40,430 bases of DNA from a virus: IMG/VR virus record IMGVR_UViG_3300027749_003914, positions 1 to 40,430 of that record. One strand, written 5' to 3'. Shown here piece by piece: positions 22,615-29,741 of the stretch. Numbering within the stretch: position 1 is the stretch's first letter; every line of letters starts with the position of its first letter. The position numbers and the translations under genes were made by a program. The notes beneath the pieces are model-generated. The model searched no databases. It had not been told where the DNA came from and worked only from the letters and a program-made list of their open reading frames with translations.

Positions 22615-22832
22615 AACTACACGGAAGATCAGTATTGGTAACAGATGGCAATGTTGAACGAGCCTTGCGCAAATTCAAGAAAAAAATTGCAGAATCCAAT
22701 TTGATAAACGATCTTCGCGATAGAGAATTCTACGAAAAACCCACCACTGAACGCAAACGCAAAAAGTCTGCCGCTAAAAATCGTTGGCGTAAAAAATTAG
22801 CAGATCAACAACTGCCCCAAAAACTCTACTGA
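22611..22832 (+). CDS. rpsU: Ribosomal protein bS21
   Basis: bS21 is a small protein of the 30S platform near the Shine-Dalgarno helix, and it affects initiation. The product of 73 residues from the TTG at 22611 aligns along its whole length: [16 protein letters not shown], then [18 protein letters not shown] and the basic tail ending LPQKLY. E. coli bS21 has 71 residues. The TTG overlaps the clpX stop (TTGA), no ATG is available in frame, and it should be translated by coupling. Replacing host bS21 could bias ribosomes to phage messages, as proposed for other phage bS21 genes. The LP-KLY ending points to a betaproteobacterial source. Confidence 0.93.
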   Translation: MKLHGRSVLVTDGNVERALRKFKKKIAESNLINDLRDREFYEKPTTERKRKKSAAKNRWRKKLADQQLPQKLY

Positions 22833-23104
22833 TGTACATCGAGTTTGACTTACCGACCAATGATCGAGACAGTCAACACACCTACTACGCACTCAGTGTA
22901 ATACGTGAAGAAATACAGGATTGGTTGGAAAAATATCCTGTTGAGTCAACACAAAAAACAATAAAATACAAACATAGATTGGCATTCAATGACGATCGAA
23001 ACTATACTTTGTTTGCACTCACATGGAATCCAAAAAGTTGGAATCAAAAATACAGTTGGATACAATACCGCTTGATTGAGCCAATGAAAGTTGACACAAA
23101 TTGA
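22832..23104 (+). CDS. Hypothetical protein
   Basis: This 90-residue protein starts in the bS21 stop codon (TGATG). It is soluble and rich in Tyr, Trp, Asn and Lys (LTWNPKSWNQKYSWIQYRL), with no recognised motif. Position suggests co-translation with bS21. The -35 box of the hsp20 promoter overlaps its last codons. Confidence 0.68.
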   Translation: MYIEFDLPTNDRDSQHTYYALSVIREEIQDWLEKYPVESTQKTIKYKHRLAFNDDRNYTLFALTWNPKSWNQKYSWIQYRLIEPMKVDTN

Positions 23105-23121
23105 TTTTTGCTGTATAAATA
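23091..23121 (+). promoter_or_regulatory. Dual promoter: TTGACA-N17-TATAAATA
   Basis: A perfect -35 TTGACA (23091-23096) stands 17 bases before TATAAA, and the same site reads TATAAATA (23114-23121), the exact T4 late promoter. It could be read by host sigma70 early and by the phage late sigma factor later, giving hsp20 expression throughout infection. Confidence 0.8.
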
Positions 23122-23122
23122 C

Positions 23123-23156
23123 ACTTGTAAAGTGCTGATACGCAGGCTTTACAAAG
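23123..23156 (+). other. 5' hairpin of the hsp20 transcript
   Basis: TTGTAAAG (23125-23132) pairs perfectly with CTTTACAA (23147-23154), with an inner CTG/CAG stem. It starts at the predicted transcription start, so it would cap the 5' end. The AAAAAGGAG ribosome site (23170s) lies outside it. It may protect the message or act as a heat-responsive element. Confidence 0.6.
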
Positions 23157-23184
23157 TCATAAATCGCTTAAAAAGGAGAAAAAC

Positions 23185-23637
23185 ATGACAAATTCTAAAA
23201 CTCTGACTCTACGTTCTTTTGACGTTCCCCAACTGCACAAATTTGGTATTGGTTTTGACCACCTGTTTGACGATCTCATGCGTGTGAGCAGTTTGCAAAG
23301 CAATTCCAACTATCCTCCACACAATGTGATCAAGACCGGTGACGATACTGTTACCATTGAAGTTGCTGTGGCCGGCTTTGCAGAAGGTGAGATCGATATT
23401 GCGTTGGAAAAACGCATGCTGACCATTACCGGTGCTAGAAAAAATGCAGAAGATGAAAACCATGAATATTTACACCGTGGCATCAGCAGTCGAGACTTCA
23501 AGCACACATTTACCCTTGCGGAACATGTGGAAGTCAAGAACGCTGTGATTCAAAATGGTATTTTGGCAGTGGAACTTGAACGCCAGGTACCTGAAGAAGC
23601 CAAGCCTAAAACTATTGCTATCACATACACTTCCTAA
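23185..23637 (+). CDS. hsp20: Hsp20/IbpA-type small heat-shock protein
   Basis: Small heat-shock proteins hold unfolding proteins in refoldable complexes, and they are frequent in T4-like phages, where a role in virion assembly or stress survival is suspected. The 150-residue protein has the alpha-crystallin domain at about 43-138, with IbpA-like phrases YPPHNVIKTGDD, VAVAGFAEGEIDI, YLHRGISSRDF and NGILAVELERQVPE, and the C-terminal IAI motif (I-x-I) that binds a neighbouring dimer. AAAAAGGAG precedes the ATG. It has its own dual promoter, and clpS follows behind a separate promoter. Confidence 0.95.
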   Translation: MTNSKTLTLRSFDVPQLHKFGIGFDHLFDDLMRVSSLQSNSNYPPHNVIKTGDDTVTIEVAVAGFAEGEIDIALEKRMLTITGARKNAEDENHEYLHRGISSRDFKHTFTLAEHVEVKNAVIQNGILAVELERQVPEEAKPKTIAITYTS

Positions 23638-23643
23638 TATAAT
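23615..23643 (+). promoter_or_regulatory. Sigma70-type promoter TTGCTA-N17-TATAAT
   Basis: TTGCTA (23615-23620) lies in the hsp20 end, and TATAAT (23638-23643) directly follows its stop, 17 bases away. A late-like TGTAAATA (23646-23653) follows, so this may also be a two-mode promoter for clpS. Confidence 0.7.
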
Positions 23644-23653
23644 AGTGTAAATA

Positions 23654-23678
23654 CAGTAGCGGGGCGGTCCCGCTACTG
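23654..23678 (+). other. Strong hairpin at the 5' end of clpS message
   Basis: CAGTAGCGGG pairs perfectly with CCCGCTACTG around GCGGT (ten base pairs, five-base loop). No T-run follows, so it is unlikely to be a terminator. It sits at or just after the predicted transcript start, as the hairpin before hsp20 does. Confidence 0.7.
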
Positions 23679-23696
23679 AACAATCAAGGATAAGAA

Positions 23697-24005
23697 ATGT
23701 CGCAAGCAGAAACCGTTGTAACAACAAGAACAAAAACATCCATCAAAGAACCAAGTCTGTATCGGGTGATTTATCTCAATGACAACACAACCACAATGGA
23801 GTTTGTTGTGGAATCCTTGATAGAATTCTTTGGGTATACTGAAGAAACAGCCGCACAAATCACCGTGGCTATACATGACGCAGGATCAGCCACTGTGGCA
23901 GTGTTGCCATGTGAAATTGCCGAGCAAAAAGGCAGTGAAGTTACCACTCACGCTCGAGCGCAGAACTTTCCCCTTCAGATCAGAATAGAACCTGACGTCA
24001 CGTGA
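23697..24005 (+). CDS. clpS: ClpS, N-end-rule adaptor
   Basis: ClpS delivers proteins with destabilising N-terminal residues to ClpAP. The 102-residue protein matches the family: a flexible N-terminus, then LYRVIYLNDNTTTMEFV, ending in a normal ClpS fold. The binding-pocket residues are kept, with Asn28-Asp29, Met34 and His60 at the spacing of E. coli N34/D35, M40 and H66. It may redirect host N-end-rule degradation, or block it by competing with host ClpS. No clpA is in the window. A hairpin and a sigma70-type promoter precede it. It converges on the phosphoesterase gene with no base between the two stops. Confidence 0.93.
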   Translation: MSQAETVVTTRTKTSIKEPSLYRVIYLNDNTTTMEFVVESLIEFFGYTEETAAQITVAIHDAGSATVAVLPCEIAEQKGSEVTTHARAQNFPLQIRIEPDVT

Positions 24006-24809
24006 TCACCAGTTGATTTCGATGCGCTTGGGATAATACACATGTTTTCGGTGTGGTGTATCGCCGCGCCCACGACAGTTGTTGACATAACGTATGTCAT
24101 TCAGGGCACGGTCAACTGTGCCGTGATAATGTCCAAAGCACCAGGTGTGTATTTTGCGTTCTGTGTCATTGGTGCGTACCAAGTGCATGAGCCTGTTGCC
24201 CATGCAATTGAAATCGTATCGGTGTGCTAGATCTATGTCGTGTTCGATCAACTCTGCTTGGGGCACGGTATGAGTCACAATCACAATTTTCTTGACATCT
24301 CGGTGAGTTTGTAGTTTTTGCACACTGCTGACCAAGTAGGCTGCATCTGTTCTGCTGGCATCCAGGATCATTTGTGTATCGACCACAACTTCAGGATGTC
24401 GTGCTTCGTAACGATCTTTCATCCATTGTCTAGAGCCTTCTGTGTCAATGCTGTCGTCTAGATCAAATCCCCACCAGCCATTGGTGCCCAGTATGGCCAC
24501 ACCGTCGATGACCACAACATTGTCCTGTAAATAAGTTACTCTGGGTATTCTGCGTATGGCTTGATTAAGTTTTGTGTAACTGGCACCCAGGTCACCAAGT
24601 TGAAAACGATGTTCGTCATTGCCGTCTATATAGAACACTGCGGCGTAACAGTCTGAAAGATGTCGCAGGAGTTTTTTAACTTGAACATGATCTCTAGCAA
24701 CATCTCCTGCAACTACACATACCGGACTGGTGGCCAAGCCAGAAAAATTAATTAGTTCGCTCCAGGTTTCCAGATGCAGGTCGGAAATTAAATCAAATGT
24801 CATTGTCAT
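24006..24809 (-). CDS. Metallophosphoesterase (calcineurin-like)
   Basis: Calcineurin-like enzymes hydrolyse phosphoesters with two metal ions. The 267-residue protein has D10-x-H12 (DLHLE), GDVARD with Asp36, IVIVTHT and the C-terminal FGHYHG (GHxH). The usual GNHE motif reads GNDEH (63-67), with Asp where the catalytic His is expected and His two places later. This may be a real change in chemistry or a shifted residue. The substrate cannot be inferred; nucleotide or sugar phosphate hydrolysis is typical. The ATG at 24809 or the one at 24803 starts it, and it diverges from the gene at 24834. Confidence 0.88.
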   Translation of the reverse strand: MTMTFDLISDLHLETWSELINFSGLATSPVCVVAGDVARDHVQVKKLLRHLSDCYAAVFYIDGNDEHRFQLGDLGASYTKLNQAIRRIPRVTYLQDNVVVIDGVAILGTNGWWGFDLDDSIDTEGSRQWMKDRYEARHPEVVVDTQMILDASRTDAAYLVSSVQKLQTHRDVKKIVIVTHTVPQAELIEHDIDLAHRYDFNCMGNRLMHLVRTNDTERKIHTWCFGHYHGTVDRALNDIRYVNNCRGRGDTPHRKHVYYPKRIEINW

Positions 24810-24833
24810 GATACATATTTAAAAGGAAATGCA

Positions 24834-25202
24834 ATGAACATAATATTTGGAACAGAAATGGCTCAACAAGCGCAGGATCGTTACACAGTGCTTGAATTAG
24901 ATACTCTCAATCTAGTACCAACAGGTGAGACAGTCACAGTCTATTGCTTGGTAGAAACAGTGCCCATAACAGAAATGCCTGCTGTGGCGAGTCTACAAGA
25001 TCTGCACTCAAATCTCATGACAGAATATAGAAAACAGAACTGGCACTACTGCGAGGATGCCATTGCACACCTGACCGGCAAATGGCATGGAGAACTCGAC
25101 AGTTTTTATACTGAATTATATCAACGCATACAAGGTCTCAAACAGAATGATCTGTCGGTGGACTGGACTGGTCGAATCGATAAGACTGTCGAAGTTGCCT
25201 AA
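24834..25202 (+). CDS. Hypothetical phage protein
   Basis: The start is supported by AAAAGGAAA upstream. The 122 residues begin MNIIFGTEMAQQAQDRYTVLELDTL and contain HLTGKWHGELDSFYTELYQRIQGL. The pattern is one I associate with a conserved protein of cyanophage-like T4-type viruses, with no function known to me. Its last 65 bases overlap, tail to tail, the end of the split glycosyltransferase-like gene on the other strand, so both ends are coding on both strands. Confidence 0.7.
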   Translation: MNIIFGTEMAQQAQDRYTVLELDTLNLVPTGETVTVYCLVETVPITEMPAVASLQDLHSNLMTEYRKQNWHYCEDAIAHLTGKWHGELDSFYTELYQRIQGLKQNDLSVDWTGRIDKTVEVA

Positions 25203-26541
25203 GATGTAGGGTCGCTATTTTACGTTTACCTCTGATTATGTCTAACATTTTGTTATTTTTCATTAATGTTAGCCATTTTAAATAATGTTTACCCCGAGAC
25301 TTTGTAACTTGTTGTGCGGCCAAATTTAAATTGTTTTTTAGTTCATTTTTGACCTGATTGAAAAACGCATCACTGAAAAAATGTTTCTTATTGAATTCTG
25401 CAATAGATTTCATTTCTTGAAAAAAATCTTCACGTTCTTGACCCTGTAGATTTTGTATCTGTGTCATAGACCACATAATTTTTTCCATGCGTTTAAGACT
25501 GTCGGATTCCTGATCGTAAGACTCATCTATCCAGGGCGCAAAAGTTTTGAATCCATAACTTCTAATGTAATCCAGTGCGCCAGAGCCTGCAGCCAATATA
25601 AAAGGATGGCCACATGCAATTGATTTTAGAGTTTTTTCAGTTAAATGTATTCGACCATCATCAAATACTGTTTCTAATATCACGCTAATCTGAGTTGAGA
25701 TAAAATCAGTATAATCATAATCTGCACTGGATGCACTAGAAACAGTATTGGTAGGAATCAGATCGATCAGTTGCGGATTGTTGAGATTAAATTTGGAATT
25801 TAAAAATTCATAATTTGAAAAATGTACCTCGTCGCTATTGACATGCATTACACTTGTTTGGCTAGCATGATGGAGATTATTTTCTATTAACAATTCCAAG
25901 AACTTCAGTCTGTATTCTCTACGATGACTCCAGTCTCTGCAATAAATTAAAAATACTTTTTGTGGGTTGGTATCTCCGAGTAATCTTGCATCATGTTCAG
26001 CAAATCTATACCAATCTCTGGCTATAATGGCATGTGCCCAATAATGAACACATAAAAATTCATTATTCTGATAATGTTTCAAATCAACCGAATTTTTTTC
26101 AGAATGCACCAAAATAGTCTGGTCATAGATAATGGCATTTCTACGCAATATCTCGGATTTTAAATTAAATTCAGACAAATATTTGTAGTTCAAATTATAA
26201 AACTCTGGAGAAAAAACAATCCAGTTTATGTCATTGTTATTTTTGTCTTCTTTAATAAAATCATCATGAGATTCAAATTTTTCTTTCTAACGCGGTGTAC
26301 TATATTTTTCTTTCCAATATTGTTGCCACTGGACTGGACTGTTATACAGATTCCAGTCCAGTGGCTCTTGATCATGCATAATAACTCCAGGAAGTTGGAA
26401 TTTTGTTTTTAGGTTATATTCCTTCAGCCAAACTAGATCTGAAATTTTTTTACTACCGTGTGGGCGGAATACATAAACACATGCTGGGGTAGGTAATAGG
26501 CCCTCAACCCAGTGGTATAGATTATCTAAAGGAATACTCAT
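25138..26541 (-). pseudogene. Glycosyltransferase-like gene with in-frame TAG
   Basis: Reading the minus strand from the ATG at 26541, 84 codons are followed by TAG (26286-26284) and then, in the same frame, 382 more sense codons to TGA at 25138, a 467-position product if the amber is read. The first part (PACVYVFRPHGSKK, GVIMHDQEPLDWNLYN) and the second (ILVHSEKNS, HYWAHAIIARDW, GRIHLTEKTLKSIACGHPFILAAGSGALDYIRSYGFKTF) look like one phage family; the second has the EKT..A..G.PFI.AG signature seen in exostosin/glycosyltransferase-like proteins. Function is inferred weakly. The gene is AT-rich. The second part could also start from TTG at 26193. No frameshift is needed to join the parts. Confidence 0.62.
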
Positions 26542-27780
26542 ATGAAAAAAATTGGATTTATTGGCATTGGAAAATTAGGGCTAGACTGTGCTGAAGTCAT
26601 GGCAGAGAAGCATGAAGTCAGAGGCTATGATATTTACCCACGAACCAGCAACTCAGTAAAAGTTTGTGACATTGACGAACTTGTGAACGAAAGCGAATGG
26701 ATTTTTATTGCGGTGCCCACACCACATGCAGAAGGCTACGATGGATCAGTTCCTTCAAGTCACATGGAGCCTCGAGACTTTGGACACGACGCTGTGATTG
26801 ATGCCATCCACAAGGTCAATACACATGCCAGATCACCCAAGAAAGTGGTGTTGATCTCCACAGTATTGCCTGGTACCACACGTCGCAAGTTTATTACCTT
26901 GTTGGATGCCAAACACCAGTTCCTGTACAATCCTTACCTGATTGCCATGGGTTCGGTCAAGTGGGACATGGTCAACCCAGAAATGATCATTATTGGTACC
27001 GAAGACGGCAAGATGTCCGGTGTGGCTGGCGAACTGATTGATCTCTACAAAACAGTAATGGAAAATAATCCACGTTACGAATTAGGCACCTGGGACGAGT
27101 GCGAATCAATCAAGATTTTCTACAACACATTTATTTCAGCCAAGGTGGGCTTGGTCAACATGATTCAAGACTTTGCACTCAAAATTGGCAACATCAATGT
27201 GGACGTGGTCACAAGTGCCTTGGCCAATTCGACCATGCGTATCATGGGCTCCAAGTACATGACAGCCGGCATGGGCGATGCAGGTGCTTGCCACCCACGT
27301 GACAACATTGCTCTGCGTTGGTTGGCCAAAGAATACCAAGTGGGCTATGACCTGTTTGACACTGTCATGCATGCTCGAGAAGTACAGGCCAAAAATCTGG
27401 CCTTGTTCCTGGTAGATCAAGCCAAGAGTCGCGGCATGAGCATTGTGATTCACGGCAAGGCCTACAAGCCCGATGTGCCTTACTGTATTGGCTCATACTC
27501 CACCCTGGTTGGTTACTATGTGAAAGAAGCCGGATTTGGTGTACGATATCTAGATCCCTTGGCAGATGATCAAACTGAAGTTATTGCAGAATTGGCAGGA
27601 CCCAGCGTAGTGTTATGGGCACACAACCGCAAGATCACCTATGAATACACAGGCGATCAAGCAGACACACAACCCTACTGTGAGATACCAGCAGGGTCAG
27701 TAATTGTTGATCCCTGGCGCAAACTGCCAGATCTTGACGGGCTGACCGTGGTCCACTATGGCAACACCCGCCATCAATAA
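26542..27780 (+). CDS. UDP-glucose/GDP-mannose dehydrogenase family protein
   Basis: The family oxidises nucleotide sugars to uronic acids with NAD. The 412-residue protein has the N-terminal Rossmann motif GFIGIGKLG (5-13), AVPTP (57-61), the central FYNTFISAKVGLVNM helix and the catalytic cysteine Cys250 in GACHPRDN, followed by GKAYKPD and a C-terminal Rossmann domain. Compared with bacterial Ugd the loops are divergent (GACHPRD rather than GSCFPKD), so the substrate may differ. AAAGGAA precedes the ATG, which abuts the start codon of the minus-strand gene (CATATG). It leads an overlapping run of genes to 30758, perhaps for surface sugar changes. Confidence 0.87.
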   Translation: MKKIGFIGIGKLGLDCAEVMAEKHEVRGYDIYPRTSNSVKVCDIDELVNESEWIFIAVPTPHAEGYDGSVPSSHMEPRDFGHDAVIDAIHKVNTHARSPKKVVLISTVLPGTTRRKFITLLDAKHQFLYNPYLIAMGSVKWDMVNPEMIIIGTEDGKMSGVAGELIDLYKTVMENNPRYELGTWDECESIKIFYNTFISAKVGLVNMIQDFALKIGNINVDVVTSALANSTMRIMGSKYMTAGMGDAGACHPRDNIALRWLAKEYQVGYDLFDTVMHAREVQAKNLALFLVDQAKSRGMSIVIHGKAYKPDVPYCIGSYSTLVGYYVKEAGFGVRYLDPLADDQTEVIAELAGPSVVLWAHNRKITYEYTGDQADTQPYCEIPAGSVIVDPWRKLPDLDGLTVVHYGNTRHQ

Positions 27781-28279
27781 CACCTGGGCCCGGGGCCATG
27801 TTGAACCCTGGTGGGGCCTGCGTCACCGCGAATTGGACTACTTTCAGGAGCCATTCAATAATCCCGAAAGTCTCAGCGACTGGCGCGGTCTGGGCTACAC
27901 ACAGAAAAAGTTCACAGGTGACATGTATGACATGCGCCGACCCGAACCGGAATGGATGCAGGGCTTTGATCAACAGTTTCCTTTTGAAAATCTCAGTTGG
28001 AGTGTGTATCGCATGACACCAGGTTGTGTGTTGCCCATGCATGGTGACACCTATGCACGATTCCGAGAAATTTACGCTGTGCCTGCTGAGGCCACAGTGG
28101 TGCGGATGATTGTGTTCCTGGAAGACTGGGCCAGTGGACACTACATGGAAATGAATGGCTGTCCAGTCACTGGTTGGCAGGCCGGCGACTGGGTATCATG
28201 GCACGATGACTTTCTGCATCTGGCAGCCAACATGGGCCGCACTGATCGCTACACACTACAACTCACAGGAACTGTATGA
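27758..28279 (+). CDS. Aspartyl/asparaginyl hydroxylase-like oxygenase
   Basis: This 173-residue protein has the layout of a double-stranded beta-helix iron/2-oxoglutarate oxygenase: H95-x-D97 in LPMHGDTYARF, a distal His154 in DFLHLAANMG and an Arg164 ten residues later that would bind 2-oxoglutarate. Similar proteins occur in cyanophage-type genomes, as I recall. The substrate is unknown. It overlaps the dehydrogenase by 23 bases and its stop overlaps the amidinotransferase start (ATGA), so the three probably act together. Confidence 0.75.
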   Translation: MATPAINNTWARGHVEPWWGLRHRELDYFQEPFNNPESLSDWRGLGYTQKKFTGDMYDMRRPEPEWMQGFDQQFPFENLSWSVYRMTPGCVLPMHGDTYARFREIYAVPAEATVVRMIVFLEDWASGHYMEMNGCPVTGWQAGDWVSWHDDFLHLAANMGRTDRYTLQLTGTV

Positions 28280-29187
28280 TATCCACAGTAAATGAATGGA
28301 GCCCACTCAAGAAGATCGTGGTAGGATCAGCCACAGACGCCAACTGGCCTGTGATGGATCCTGTGTTTGCCCAAGAGTCAAAAAAAACTACCTGGCAAGA
28401 ATCTCCTGTTCCACGTGGACCTGTTCCTGAGCGCATAATTGAAGAAACCAACGAGGACTTGGATGGTCTAGTAACCACCCTAATTAGCCTGGGAGTAGAA
28501 GTAGTGCGGCCAGACCCACTGAACTTTCAAACGCACGATGGCTTGTACAATTATTGCCCGCGTGACAGGCTACTGGTACATGGGTCCACAGTGATTGACA
28601 CTGCCATGATGTATCCCTGCAGAGACATGGAACTGCAATGCTATCATGACTTGATCCAAGATGCTGACGTTGTCCGCATGCCACGTGATCAAGGACTTGT
28701 GCTTGATGCGGCCAATGTCTGCAGACTGGGAGATAGTATGCTGTTCCTAGAATCAGCATCGGGCAATCGTGCGGCCTACGAATGGTTGTGCGCACAGTTA
28801 CCCAATGTCAAAATTGAACTATGTAACTTCTATGCAGGTGTACATATTGATTCAACCATTGTGCCACTACGTGAAGGATTGGTCATGCTCAATGCCAGTC
28901 GTGTGACATTTGATAATGTTCCCCGAGTGTTTGATGGCTGGCACAAAATCTGGGTCGCGGATGTGGTGGCTCAGGACTTTTATAAATATCCATATGCGTC
29001 AAAATGGATTGCCATTAACATGTTGGTAGTTGACCCTCACACAGTTATTTGTGATCGAAATCAAACCGAATTGATCAAAACACTAGAGAGTTATCGATTT
29101 CGAGTCATACCGCTTGAACTCAGACATAGTCGCACACTAGGCGGTGGCTTTCATTGTGTCACACTAGATCTGCATCGTGAGTCATGA
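28276..29187 (+). CDS. Glycine amidinotransferase-like enzyme
   Basis: Amidinotransferases move an amidino group from arginine to an amine, such as glycine or inosamine-phosphate, via a cysteine adduct. The 303-residue protein has YCPRDRLLV (NYCPRD, like MCxRD of the family), DAANV, GVHIDS with the catalytic His, and Cys294 in GGGFHCVTLDL. All catalytic elements are visible, but at about 300 residues it is shorter than vertebrate AGAT. The acceptor is unknown. With the UDP-sugar dehydrogenase upstream it might build a guanidino-sugar or modify an aminosugar, or it might produce guanidinoacetate; neither can be chosen here. Confidence 0.88.
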   Translation: MISTVNEWSPLKKIVVGSATDANWPVMDPVFAQESKKTTWQESPVPRGPVPERIIEETNEDLDGLVTTLISLGVEVVRPDPLNFQTHDGLYNYCPRDRLLVHGSTVIDTAMMYPCRDMELQCYHDLIQDADVVRMPRDQGLVLDAANVCRLGDSMLFLESASGNRAAYEWLCAQLPNVKIELCNFYAGVHIDSTIVPLREGLVMLNASRVTFDNVPRVFDGWHKIWVADVVAQDFYKYPYASKWIAINMLVVDPHTVICDRNQTELIKTLESYRFRVIPLELRHSRTLGGGFHCVTLDLHRES

Positions 29188-29738
29188 ACATTGCCTGGTT
29201 GTTTGCTGAAAACACCCTGCTGCCTCCTGCCACAGATGTGCAGGCCATAAAGAATGTGGCACCCATATGGGGCTCTTGGCGCACACAACGTGGTTACCAG
29301 ACAGACAACGTGATCTGTTGGGATCCTGCACAAGCCACACAACTGGTTGCTCAAGGCTATGGTGCTATCTGTAATTTGTTCATACATGCATCTGTGTATG
29401 AACAACAGGAACGACCCAAAGGTGTGCGTGTGTTTGGAGGAGAGTTTGCTCACGCCGTGGACTCTCGCGATGATGTGGTGGGCATGCATCTAGTGGCCAG
29501 CACCGCGGATGTCATACTCATGGTGGGATTTGATTTTACAGAACCAAAAACACTCACTGAATCCCGAACCAACTATTTGGGTCTGGCGGCTCAAGTTGTA
29601 CAAGATCACCCAAAACAGCAATGGGTATTGATCGACCACGGAACCGAATTGGCCAAATCGTTTGAGAACATGGAAAATATCACTTGCGATCGAATGAAAA
29701 ATGTGTTACAATTGCTCATGTTCAACACAACCAAATGA
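29184..29738 (+). CDS. Hypothetical protein in amidinotransferase operon
   Basis: This 184-residue protein starts in the previous stop (ATGA). Alternating strands and helices (YGAICNLFIHASVYEQ, ADVILMVGFDF, KQQWVLIDHGTELAKSF) suggest a Rossmann-like alpha/beta fold. I see no catalytic motif. Tight coupling to the amidinotransferase and to the UV endonuclease (three-base gap) suggests co-expression; a shared function is not shown. Confidence 0.72.
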   Translation: MNIAWLFAENTLLPPATDVQAIKNVAPIWGSWRTQRGYQTDNVICWDPAQATQLVAQGYGAICNLFIHASVYEQQERPKGVRVFGGEFAHAVDSRDDVVGMHLVASTADVILMVGFDFTEPKTLTESRTNYLGLAAQVVQDHPKQQWVLIDHGTELAKSFENMENITCDRMKNVLQLLMFNTTK

Positions 29739-29741
29739 CAT

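Noticed and set aside
23654-23678. Terminator for hsp20
   Set aside because: The stem is strong but no T-run follows, and a promoter lies between the hsp20 stop and the stem.
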